From contig NZ_CABJFS010000009.1 in the NCBI RefSeq assembly GCF_902364945.1, positions 32,306 to 96,305 on the forward strand: a stretch of DNA of 64,000 nt. Direction: 5' to 3'. The notes below the pieces were generated by a model. It saw only the letters and a program-made list of their open reading frames with translations, did no database searches and had not been told where the DNA came from. The translations under genes and the position numbers were made by a program. This document shows positions 51,068-58,366 of this stretch, one piece after another (the first letter of the stretch is position 1; each line of letters starts with the position of its first letter). The DNA comes from Collinsella aerofaciens. Lineage in GTDB: Bacteria > Actinomycetota > Coriobacteriia > Coriobacteriales > Coriobacteriaceae.

Positions 51068-52852
51068 TTACGAGCGTTTGCGACTCGCCAGGGCGCCTGT
51101 GACGATGGTGGCCGTTCCTGCAAGGGCGGTCGCTATGATGGCCGCGCTCGAGGTGTCGCCGGTTGCTGCGAGTTTGCCGGCGATCTTGGCTCCCGTGGCT
51201 GCAACTGCAACGGTCTTGGTCGTCTTTGCGCCCTCGGGCTTGGAACCCTCGGGCTTGGTCTCGCCGGACTTTTCCTCGGGTTTGATCTTCTCGGGAGGTA
51301 CGGTGAGCGTGCTCTTGGCGACAGCGGCGTCATAGGGAGAGTCGATCACGTCGTCGCCCGTGCCGATGGTTTGACCCGCCTCGCAGAGGATGCCGCCGCT
51401 GAGTTCTTCCTTGTTGCGATAGTTAATGATCTTGCCGCCTGCGGGCGCCCGGATGGGAGCGCCTTCGATCTCGATGGTGCCGATCGCCTTGCCATCCTCG
51501 CTTATGGCAGGAGCGAAGATTGCCGCCGTGTCTCCCTCGGCCGTGAGCTTGCTGCGGACGATCGAGATACTCGCGGGCGTGATGCCCTCGTAGGTCTGGG
51601 CGAAGATACCGATGTTCAGACCCCTAGGCTCAGGGATGACCTCGCCGCTTTGGTCGTTGCTGTAGTGATCGGGGCCATCGCCACCGGTCTCGACATAGCG
51701 GGCTATAGCCTTAACAACGGAGTCGCTGATGTAGATGTGGCCGCCAGCGACGTTTGGCTGGTGGTTTCTGGTAGAGATTGCAACCGAGAATTTGCCTTCT
51801 GCGAACGCGTCCACGATGGAACCATTCTTGATGACGATGTCGTCCCCATCAGTGATGAGGGCGATGGCCTGGCCGCCGCTCGCGCTTGTGCGGACCGTCA
51901 CGGTCGCATGATCGAGCGTAACGCCCTTGTAGGCATAGACACCATATTCAACACCGCTTGCGTCAAGGGAGGCGTTCGTGACCGCGAGACTACCCTCAGC
52001 GTCGACGGCAAGATCTCCCTGGGAGCTTGCCTTGACCTGGCTGCCGCCCGAGATGTCGATGTTGCCGTCAGCCCAAATCGCCGCTTCTTCTATCGAGCTT
52101 GCTTCTACCTTGCCACCGCCTTTGATGATCAGGTCACTGCCCGCGGCGACGCCGTAACCTTCGCCTCCTTTAGCGATCACTGTGCCAGAGGAATCGATGG
52201 TGGTCTTGCCCTTGGATTGGATGCCTTCGGTACCGCCCGTTGCATTCACGGTGCCCGAGCCCGTGATAGAGAGATCGCCCTTTGCCTCAATTCCGTCGGA
52301 AGCAGTGCTTGTGGTGTTCACAGTGCCTGGGCCAGAAATGGAGAGGTCGCCTGTTGATTTAATTGCATCGGCCTCGGCTGTCACATTGAGCTCATCCGTG
52401 CTATTCGAGCTCGTTATGTTCAACTCTGCTTTCTGGCTAGTGCCGTCCTGCGCCTTGATGGCGGCTCCGGTGTAATCAGGCTCGGTTTTCACGGTGTTCT
52501 TGCCCTCATAGACAATGTTGAGCTTGCCTGCAGCCTTGATCTCACCGCCGTTATAGTTGATGAGCTTCATGTCGTCGGCGCCGTCCCAGCTCCAGGTGCC
52601 GGCGCCGTCGCCCGCCGCAGTGCCGGCGTTGTACTGGGTGCCGCCAACATCAATCCACTCGGCCGCGAGCGAGATGCTCGGCATGAGCAGCGAGCTCACC
52701 GTGAGCGCGCACACGGCGCCCGCAACGATGCGGCGCGTCACGCGGCGCCAGCTGCCGTGCGCGAGCAGTGCGCGACGGTGCTCGTCGGGCTCGACAAAAT
52801 GGGCTCCTGAGGTTTTGTCATTGCGCTTGGGGGTCGTGAACAAGGCGGCCAT
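51068..52852 (-). CDS. sortase-anchored surface protein B, paralogue of A
   Basis: Secreted protein of 594 residues with the same plan as its neighbour: long basic N-terminal extension starting MAALFTTPKRND, signal peptide ending SLAAEW, repetitive short strands (NIDISGGSQVKASS, NASLDASGVEYGVYAYKG), Pro/Lys/Glu-rich stalk, LAATGD, membrane helix and SRKRS. About 2 kb separate equivalent points of the two genes, and their upstream regions are alike over about 130 bases. Candidate -10 on the minus strand is TATAAC near 52890. The role is probably adhesion or glycan binding; this is inferred from architecture only. Confidence 0.75.
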   Translation of the reverse strand: MAALFTTPKRNDKTSGAHFVEPDEHRRALLAHGSWRRVTRRIVAGAVCALTVSSLLMPSISLAAEWIDVGGTQYNAGTAAGDGAGTWSWDGADDMKLINYNGGEIKAAGKLNIVYEGKNTVKTEPDYTGAAIKAQDGTSQKAELNITSSNSTDELNVTAEADAIKSTGDLSISGPGTVNTTSTASDGIEAKGDLSITGSGTVNATGGTEGIQSKGKTTIDSSGTVIAKGGEGYGVAAGSDLIIKGGGKVEASSIEEAAIWADGNIDISGGSQVKASSQGDLAVDAEGSLAVTNASLDASGVEYGVYAYKGVTLDHATVTVRTSASGGQAIALITDGDDIVIKNGSIVDAFAEGKFSVAISTRNHQPNVAGGHIYISDSVVKAIARYVETGGDGPDHYSNDQSGEVIPEPRGLNIGIFAQTYEGITPASISIVRSKLTAEGDTAAIFAPAISEDGKAIGTIEIEGAPIRAPAGGKIINYRNKEELSGGILCEAGQTIGTGDDVIDSPYDAAVAKSTLTVPPEKIKPEEKSGETKPEGSKPEGAKTTKTVAVAATGAKIAGKLAATGDTSSAAIIATALAGTATIVTGALASRKRS

Positions 52853-52998
52853 GGTTACTCCCATCCTCATAGGGCCTATGCGGTTATATCCAGCATATCT
52901 GCAGGATGTAGCCGTCGGTAGTGCCGTTTGGAGGGCAAAATGTCCAAAACTTGGGAAGCAATACATCGCGCGCCCGCGCGGTGCCTGGCTTTAAAAGC

Positions 52999-53033
52999 AA
53001 AGCGCGGAGCCGCTCGATGCGACTCCGCGCTTT
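52999..53033 (-). terminator. terminator of NCS2/AzgA-like permease
   Basis: AAAGCGCGGAG (52999-53009) pairs with CTCCGCGCTTT (53023-53033), followed on the minus strand by a T-rich run. Confidence 0.8.
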
Positions 53034-53059
53034 GGTGTTTGGTATTGTGAATCTTGCCC

Positions 53060-54373
53060 TTACGCTACAAAGAAGTAGACGAGGAAGGCGAGGGCTGCAA
53101 TCCACATGAGCGGCTTGATCTTGGAGGCCTCGCCCTTAAAGAGCGCGACGATCACGTAGGCGATAAAGCCCAGGCCAATGCCGGCGGAGATGGAGTAGGT
53201 GAAGGGCACGCCGGCGACAATCATGAACGCCGGGAAGCCCTGCGACACGTCGGACCAGTCGATCTCGGAGGCCTCGCTCATCATGAGGTAGCCGACATAG
53301 ACCAGGGCACCGCAGGTGGCGGCACTGGAAACGATGGTGACGATGGGGGAGAAGAACGCGGCGAGAATGAACAGCACGCCGGTGGTGACGGAGGTGAGGC
53401 CCGTGCGACCACCGTCGGCGGCGCCGGAAGTGGACTCGACGAAGGTGGTGATGGAGGAGACGCCCATAAAGCCACCGGCAGCGGCGGCCACGGAGTCAAC
53501 AACCAGGATGGGGCGGATGTCCTCGACATTGCCGTCCTCGGTCAGGAACTCGCCCTGCTTGGCGACGGCCATCGCGGTGCCCATGGTGTCGAAGAAGTCG
53601 CTCATGAGCAGCGAGAAGGCCACGACGAGCAGCATCGGGTCGGTCAGAACCTTCACGATAGCCATGTTGCCGTCGGCGGTGCTGGCAAACGGGGCGCCGA
53701 AGGTCGAGAAATCGAGCGGGGCGATGAGGCCCTCGGGGGCGTGGGTGACGCCCAGCGGGATGCCGGCGATAACGGCGACGATGATACCGATGAGCAGCGA
53801 GCCCGGCACGTTGCGGGAGGCCAGGGCAACCGTCACGACGATGGAGATGATGCCGACGATAAAGGTGGGGGAGGTGATGTCGCCCAGACCGACGAGTGTG
53901 CCGGCGCCAGCGGTGATAATGCCGGCGTCGCACAGGCCGATCATGGCGATAAACAGGCCCAGACCCACCGAGATGGCGTGGCGCAGGACCACGGGGATGG
54001 CGTCCATGATGGCCTCGCGCAGGCCGCAAAGGACGAGCAGCAAGATGACGATACCCTCGAGGAAGATAACGCTCATGGCGACGTGCCAGTCACCGCCGCA
54101 CATGGTGGTGGTGATGCCCGCGATCATGGCGTTGATGCCCAGGCCTGAAGCGCAGGCGAGCGGGCGGTTTGCGAAGATGCCCATGCAGATGGTCATGATG
54201 CCGGCGCCCAGGCAGGTGGCGCAGGCGAGCGCTCCCGCATCAATGCCAGCGCCCGAGAGCACTGCGGGGTTGACGGCGATGATGTAGGCCATCGCCAGGA
54301 ATGTTGTCAGTCCAGCGCGAAGTTCGGTCCCGATTGTGGACTTGCGCTCACTGACGTGAAAAAGTTCGTCCAT
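53060..54373 (-). CDS. NCS2-family permease, AzgA-like (purine/guanine type)
   Basis: Polytopic permease of 437 residues. It begins MDELFHVSERKSTIGTELRAGLTTFLAMAYIIAVNPAVLS in the AzgA/GhxP style. ANRPLACASGLGINAMIAG, LMSDFFDTMGTAMAVAKQG and GVSSITTFVESTSGAADGGRTGL are family signatures. Substrates of this branch are adenine, guanine, hypoxanthine or xanthine. AAGGAAAGGG precedes ATG 54373. No purine riboswitch was recognised in the 190 bases to the divergent deformylase gene. Confidence 0.9.
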   Translation of the reverse strand: MDELFHVSERKSTIGTELRAGLTTFLAMAYIIAVNPAVLSGAGIDAGALACATCLGAGIMTICMGIFANRPLACASGLGINAMIAGITTTMCGGDWHVAMSVIFLEGIVILLLVLCGLREAIMDAIPVVLRHAISVGLGLFIAMIGLCDAGIITAGAGTLVGLGDITSPTFIVGIISIVVTVALASRNVPGSLLIGIIVAVIAGIPLGVTHAPEGLIAPLDFSTFGAPFASTADGNMAIVKVLTDPMLLVVAFSLLMSDFFDTMGTAMAVAKQGEFLTEDGNVEDIRPILVVDSVAAAAGGFMGVSSITTFVESTSGAADGGRTGLTSVTTGVLFILAAFFSPIVTIVSSAATCGALVYVGYLMMSEASEIDWSDVSQGFPAFMIVAGVPFTYSISAGIGLGFIAYVIVALFKGEASKIKPLMWIAALAFLVYFFVA

Positions 54374-54527
54374 GCATACCCTTTCCTTGTTCGGCCCCGA
54401 GTTTAGGCCGATTGACACGAACTCATTTACTATATCGCCTTTACAACCTTGCTGTTCCTCGCATGTTGATGTTCGGCGCTTTGTAACAGACGGACGGTAT
54501 TTATCGCATGAAAATGTGTGGGTACCG

Positions 54528-54533
54528 TATACT
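54528..54533 (+). promoter_or_regulatory. -10 box TATACT of deformylase gene
   Basis: TATACT lies 33 bases before the ATG at 54567. No clear -35 box. Confidence 0.4.
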
Positions 54534-54566
54534 TAAGCGGTTACAACGACCCCTATGGAGGAACGT

Positions 54567-54986
54567 ATGATTAAAGAGCTTTGCCACGACGAGGCTATCC
54601 TGTCCCAGCGTTGCGAGGTTGCGACCGTCGAGGACGAGTCGGTTGCTCAGGACCTGATCGATACCATCAAGTCGCTCGATGATGCCGGCTGCTTGGCCGC
54701 CAACCAGATCGGCGTTACCAAGAAGGTCTGCGTCTACCTGGACGACGCCGGCGAGCCCCACGTGCTCTACAACCCCCGTCTGGTGTTTGGCCTGGGCGCC
54801 AGCAAGATGGAGGAGAGCTGCCTGACGCACGAGGAGGTCACCAAGTCCACGCGCTATATCAAGTGCAAGGTTGCCTTTGACCAGATCGTCGATGGCAAGA
54901 TGCGCGAGCGCAAGCAGGACTTTGTGGGCTTCGAGGCGCAGATGGTCCAGCATATGATTGATCACTGTCTTGGAAAGTTGGTTTAA
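54567..54986 (+). CDS. peptide deformylase-like protein 1 (catalytic Glu replaced)
   Basis: Deformylase fold of 139 residues, short for the family (about 165-190). Motif 1 is GCLAANQIG, complete with Gln. Motif 2 reads EESCL where active enzymes have EGCLS; the metal Cys is kept. Motif 3 reads HMIDH instead of HExxH: both metal His remain but the catalytic Glu is Met (ATG codon). It may be inactive or altered in chemistry. GGAGG precedes the ATG. A 110-bp palindrome begins at its last codons. Confidence 0.8.
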   Translation: MIKELCHDEAILSQRCEVATVEDESVAQDLIDTIKSLDDAGCLAANQIGVTKKVCVYLDDAGEPHVLYNPRLVFGLGASKMEESCLTHEEVTKSTRYIKCKVAFDQIVDGKMRERKQDFVGFEAQMVQHMIDHCLGKLV

Positions 54987-55089
54987 AGCGCCGATGCACC
55001 GCACCTTGGCGTTCAATCGTCGCTTACGTACCGTTAGTACGCTGCGCTCCTCTTTCACGCCAATCTGCGGCACCTCGACACTTTAAACC
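54980..55089. repeat. 110-bp imperfect palindrome spanning deformylase stop codon
   Basis: Perfect 9-bp terminal inverted repeats (54980-54988 and 55081-55089) enclose a long imperfect hairpin centred on GTAC-CGTTA-GTAC at about 55033. Inner arms share TTGGCGT/ACGCCAA blocks. The left end contains the TAA of the deformylase gene. It resembles a non-coding palindromic mobile element. Confidence 0.7.
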
Positions 55090-55148
55090 GACCTGTTCGG
55101 TTATTTCCGGTCGAGTGATTTGATCGGGGATTGAACCTGTGCTTTTGT

Positions 55149-55184
55149 CCCGGGCGTGACATTGTTGTCATGTCCGGGCTTTTG
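55149..55184 (+). terminator. terminator upstream of bile salt hydrolase
   Basis: A 13-bp stem with two wobbles (55149-55161 with 55166-55178) and a TTGT-type loop is followed by CTTTTG. It probably ends the deformylase transcript. Confidence 0.7.
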
Positions 55185-55207
55185 TGTTTAGCGCCTTTTT
55201 GTTTGGT

Positions 55208-55213
55208 GACAAT
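55208..55213 (+). promoter_or_regulatory. -10 box GACAAT of bile salt hydrolase gene
   Basis: GACAAT lies 33 bases before the ATG. Confidence 0.45.
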
Positions 55214-55246
55214 AACCTTAGCAGGACCGTAAAGCTAGGAGGCGCT

Positions 55247-56212
55247 ATGTGCACGAGCATTCGATTTACCGATAATTCTGGCCACATGTATCTGGGCCGC
55301 AACCTCGACTGGAGCTTTGACTACGGCCAACAGGTTCGCGTGATGCCGCGCGGGTTCCACATTCCGTATTCGTTTATCGACGATGCGTCGGCGGCACACG
55401 CGGTAATCGGCATGTGCATCGATTACAAGAACTATCCCATGTTTTTCGACTGTGGTAACGATGCGGGTCTGGCTGTGGCGGGGCTCAACTTTCCCGGCTA
55501 TGCCGAGTATGCCGAGGGCCCTGTCGACGGCAAGAACAATATCGCGGCCTATGAGTTTCCCCTGTGGGTGGCAGCGACGTTCTCGACGGTCGATGAGGTC
55601 GAGGCCGCGCTGCGCGACACGGTGATTGTCGCCAAATCTGCCGGAGAGGGGCTGGGCGTGTCGCTGCTCCATTGGATTATCGGCGACAGCCAGCGCAGCA
55701 TCGTGGTCGAGATGATGGCTGACGGCCTGCATGTATACGACGATCCGGTCGACACCCTTGCCAACCAGCCGACCTTCCCGTGGCACATGGAAAACCTGCG
55801 CACCTATATCACCGCCACAAGCGATTTTCCGCAGACGGCGACATGGCGTGGCGCCGAGCTTAAGCCCTATGGAGCCGGTGCCGGCATGCGCGGCATTCCG
55901 GGCGATTGCTATTCGCCGAGCCGTTTTGTAAAGGCGGCGTACCTCAATGCCAATTACCCGCAAAAGGAGAGCGAGACCGAAAACGTCGTTCGCATGTTCC
56001 GCTCGCTCGAGGGCGTGGTGATGATTGAGGGGGCGTCCAGGATGGGCGATGGCAAGTTCGAGAAGACTATCTATACCGGATGCTTTAGCGCGCGCACGGG
56101 CAATTATTACTACGCGATGTATGGGGATCCGTCGATTCGTTACGTGAGCCTGATGGATGCCGAGGGCGCGAGCCCCGATAGGCTCGTGGTTCCCGAGCCG
56201 CGTCGTTCGTAG
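55247..56212 (+). CDS. bsh: bile salt hydrolase / choloylglycine hydrolase
   Basis: Ntn-type amidase of 321 residues that cleaves glycine- or taurine-conjugated bile salts. It begins MCTSIRF, so removal of Met exposes Cys2 as nucleophile. Arg18 and Asp21 are in GRNLDWSF. Asn is in NFPGYAEY, a second Asn in LANQPTFPWHMENL, and the late Arg in YSPSRFVKA. All expected catalytic positions are present and the length is typical. No signal peptide: the enzyme is intracellular. AGGAGG precedes the ATG. Penicillin V acylase activity is the main alternative within this family. Confidence 0.93.
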   Translation: MCTSIRFTDNSGHMYLGRNLDWSFDYGQQVRVMPRGFHIPYSFIDDASAAHAVIGMCIDYKNYPMFFDCGNDAGLAVAGLNFPGYAEYAEGPVDGKNNIAAYEFPLWVAATFSTVDEVEAALRDTVIVAKSAGEGLGVSLLHWIIGDSQRSIVVEMMADGLHVYDDPVDTLANQPTFPWHMENLRTYITATSDFPQTATWRGAELKPYGAGAGMRGIPGDCYSPSRFVKAAYLNANYPQKESETENVVRMFRSLEGVVMIEGASRMGDGKFEKTIYTGCFSARTGNYYYAMYGDPSIRYVSLMDAEGASPDRLVVPEPRRS

Positions 56213-56235
56213 CCCATAGCTTTACTGCAGTGCAA

Positions 56236-56310
56236 AGCGCCCCTGCATCTCCTGTGAGGTGCAGGGGCGCTGCGACCTGGGCTTTATCCCGCATGCGCCC
56301 CGAGAAAATG
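56236..56310. repeat. 12-bp hairpin plus 50-bp copy of LysR coding sequence
   Basis: AGCGCCCCTGCA (56236-56247) and its exact inverse (56260-56271) form a hairpin. From 56261 to 56310 the sequence matches 57762-57811, inside the LysR gene, at 47 of 50 positions. The fragment would encode part of the effector domain (CDLGFIPH). It is a relic of a LysR copy or a recombination scar. Confidence 0.7.
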
Positions 56311-56314
56311 TCCC

Positions 56315-57226
56315 TTAAGCGCGTGCTGCCTGGGCGATACCGGCCTTGGTGCTTGCGCGTTTGCCGGCGAGTTCGCAAAAGACCGCGCCGCCGATGATGA
56401 GCGCGGCGCCCATGAGGCGGATTGGCGTCATGGTCTCGCCCAAAAGGACGGCGGAGAACACGACTGCCGAAAGCGGCTCGAGGTAGCCGACAACCGCGAC
56501 GGTCTGCACGGGCAGCTTGGCGACAGCACTAAAGTAGAGCAGGCAGCCGATGCCGGTGTTGACGACGCCGAGCATGGCGACGGCGCGCCAATCGATGCCG
56601 GCGGCAATGCTGGGGGAGAGGAACGAGGGGGCGCCCTGCGTGAGGAGCGTAAGGACCAGCGCGGTCATAAAGGCGGCGCTCACCTGGAGCGCGGAGTTTT
56701 CGAGGCCTTCGACGTGTGGCGCACCCTTGCTAGCGATGACCATCAACGCGTAGCAGAAGGCCGAGGCGATGCCGCAAGCGATACCCGCAATGGGCATATT
56801 GCCGCCTAGACCTTGTGCCGCAATGAGAAAGGCGCCGCAGGCAACGGCGATAAACCCGGCGATTTTGCCGCCGGTCAGCTTTTCGCCAAAAATGAGCGGG
56901 GAGAGGGCCATAACGATGATGGGGCCGCAGTAATACAACAGCGAGGAGATGCCAACACCGATCGTCTGATAGGCGCGGAACAGGAAAATCCAGCTGGCGC
57001 CCAGCGCGGCGCCCGAGACGATGAGCGCTGCGGCCTCACGGGGGCGAGACGGAGCCTGCAGGTTATGGCGCTTGGTTATGAAGAGGATGGCGGCAAGGGT
57101 GAGAGCGCCCAAAAACGTGCGCAGGAGCACGATATCGGAGCTCGGCAGCGCGATGGCAGCGGCGATGATGCCATTGGAGCCAAACAATAGCAATGCTGCT
57201 AAGTACGTAAACAGTCCGTTGTTCAT
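56315..57226 (-). CDS. EamA/DMT-superfamily transporter
   Basis: Ten-helix transporter of 303 residues with two EamA repeats (LLLFGSNGIIAAAIALPSSDIVLLR; GYLEPLSAVVFSAVLLGETMTPIRLMGAALIIGG). Probably exports a metabolite or amino acid. It diverges from a LysR gene, with a GTTCAC-N5-GTGAAC palindrome and a TATAAT box between. Only loosely similar to the DMT protein at 18861. Confidence 0.85.
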   Translation of the reverse strand: MNNGLFTYLAALLLFGSNGIIAAAIALPSSDIVLLRTFLGALTLAAILFITKRHNLQAPSRPREAAALIVSGAALGASWIFLFRAYQTIGVGISSLLYYCGPIIVMALSPLIFGEKLTGGKIAGFIAVACGAFLIAAQGLGGNMPIAGIACGIASAFCYALMVIASKGAPHVEGLENSALQVSAAFMTALVLTLLTQGAPSFLSPSIAAGIDWRAVAMLGVVNTGIGCLLYFSAVAKLPVQTVAVVGYLEPLSAVVFSAVLLGETMTPIRLMGAALIIGGAVFCELAGKRASTKAGIAQAARA

Positions 57227-57255
57227 GCGCTGACATCCCCTATATATCCGAACAT

Positions 57256-57299
57256 GTTCACTATGGGTGAACTGGCTTTAGAAGAAAAGCGAATATAAT
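57256..57299. promoter_or_regulatory. palindromic operator and consensus -10 of LysR gene
   Basis: GTTCAC (57256-57261) and GTGAAC (57267-57272) form a palindrome. TATAAT at 57294-57299 is a consensus -10 box reading toward LysR. The ATG at 57298 overlaps this box, which supports the GTG at 57346 as start. Confidence 0.55.
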
Positions 57300-57345
57300 G
57301 CATGGAAAACATGACAAAAACTCATGCAAGGGTGGGGGGTGTACC

Positions 57346-58203
57346 GTGGAGACCAATATCCAAAAGATGCAAGTGCTGCTCGAGACGGTGCGTGCCGGCA
57401 GCTTTACGCGTGCTGCAGAGCGCCTGAGCTATTCGCAATCGGGCGTGAGCCGCATGGTGGCCGACCTCGAGGCCGACTGGGGCTTTAAGGTGCTCGACCG
57501 CAGCCGCGAGGGCGTGACGCTTTCTGCCGACGGGCGGCAGGTCATGCCGGCTGTCGAGGCGCTCTGCGAGGAATTCATTCGCTTGCAGCGGCGTGTGGAT
57601 GAGATGCGTGGGCTCATGCGTGGCAAAATCTGCATCGGTACGTTTTCGAGCGTGGCGACCCACGTGCTGCCGCCGGTGATCGCGCGTTTTCGCGCCGATT
57701 ATCCAGACGTCGATTACGAGTTACTGATGGGCGACTATTCAGAGATTGAACAATGGGTGGCGCAGGGCCGCTGCGATCTGGGCTTTATCCCGCATGAGCC
57801 CCGAGAAAATGGCATGACATCGCGATCTTTGGTGCGCGACGAGTTGATGGCGGTGGTGCCGACAGACTCTCTGCTTGCTAGTGAGGGGGCCGTCTCGCTT
57901 GCCGACTTGGCCAACGAGCAGTTTATTCTGCTGGAACGCGGCACCGATGACGAGATTACGCCGCTGTTCCGTCGGGCGGGGCTGACGGTGCGCTCAAAAC
58001 TGTCGACCTGGGATGACTATGCGATTATGGCCATGGTCGAGGACGGCTTGGGCGTGAGCATCCTTCCGGCGCTCATCTTGCGGCGCTGCCAGTTCAATGT
58101 CGCCATTCGTCCGCTCGAGGGACGTCCCCATCGGCAGATTAACGCCATATATCGAACGGCCGACGTTTCGCTTGCCGCCGCTCGTTTTCTCGAATATCTC
58201 TAG
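57346..58203 (+). CDS. LysR-family transcriptional regulator
   Basis: Regulator of 285 residues. Helix-turn-helix GSFTRAAERLSYSQSGVSRMVADLEADWG, effector domain from about 88 (ICIGTFSSVATHVLPPVI). GTG 57346 has GGGTGGGG upstream. It diverges from the EamA transporter it probably controls. A 50-base piece of its own coding sequence is repeated on the far side of that transporter gene. Confidence 0.88.
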   Translation: METNIQKMQVLLETVRAGSFTRAAERLSYSQSGVSRMVADLEADWGFKVLDRSREGVTLSADGRQVMPAVEALCEEFIRLQRRVDEMRGLMRGKICIGTFSSVATHVLPPVIARFRADYPDVDYELLMGDYSEIEQWVAQGRCDLGFIPHEPRENGMTSRSLVRDELMAVVPTDSLLASEGAVSLADLANEQFILLERGTDDEITPLFRRAGLTVRSKLSTWDDYAIMAMVEDGLGVSILPALILRRCQFNVAIRPLEGRPHRQINAIYRTADVSLAAARFLEYL

Positions 58204-58263
58204 GCGAGCGCATACCGTTGTCGCTTTGGGATAAATCTCGAGGTGTGGTTCGCTTTATTATTG

Positions 58264-58348
58264 AAATTGAACTTTTCGAAAGAGCACGGCGCTATACTGC
58301 TTGCTAAATTGAACCTTGGTTCAATTCGTGTTCTATAAATTGAACTTT
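58264..58348. promoter_or_regulatory. triple operator upstream of HTH-aminotransferase
   Basis: AAATTGAACTTT occurs identically at 58264-58275 and 58337-58348. Between them AATTGAACC and GGTTCAATT form a palindrome (58307-58326). TATACT at 58293-58298 is the likely -10 box, so sites lie before, just after and well after the transcription start. The arrangement suits autoregulation by the HTH domain of the downstream protein. Confidence 0.6.
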
Positions 58349-58366
58349 GCCAGCAAGGAGGTTCCT

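Noticed and set aside
51041..52357. Plus-strand frame (438 codons) opposite surface protein B
   Set aside because: Antisense shadow. The minus strand has signal peptide, sortase motif and a conserved paralogue.
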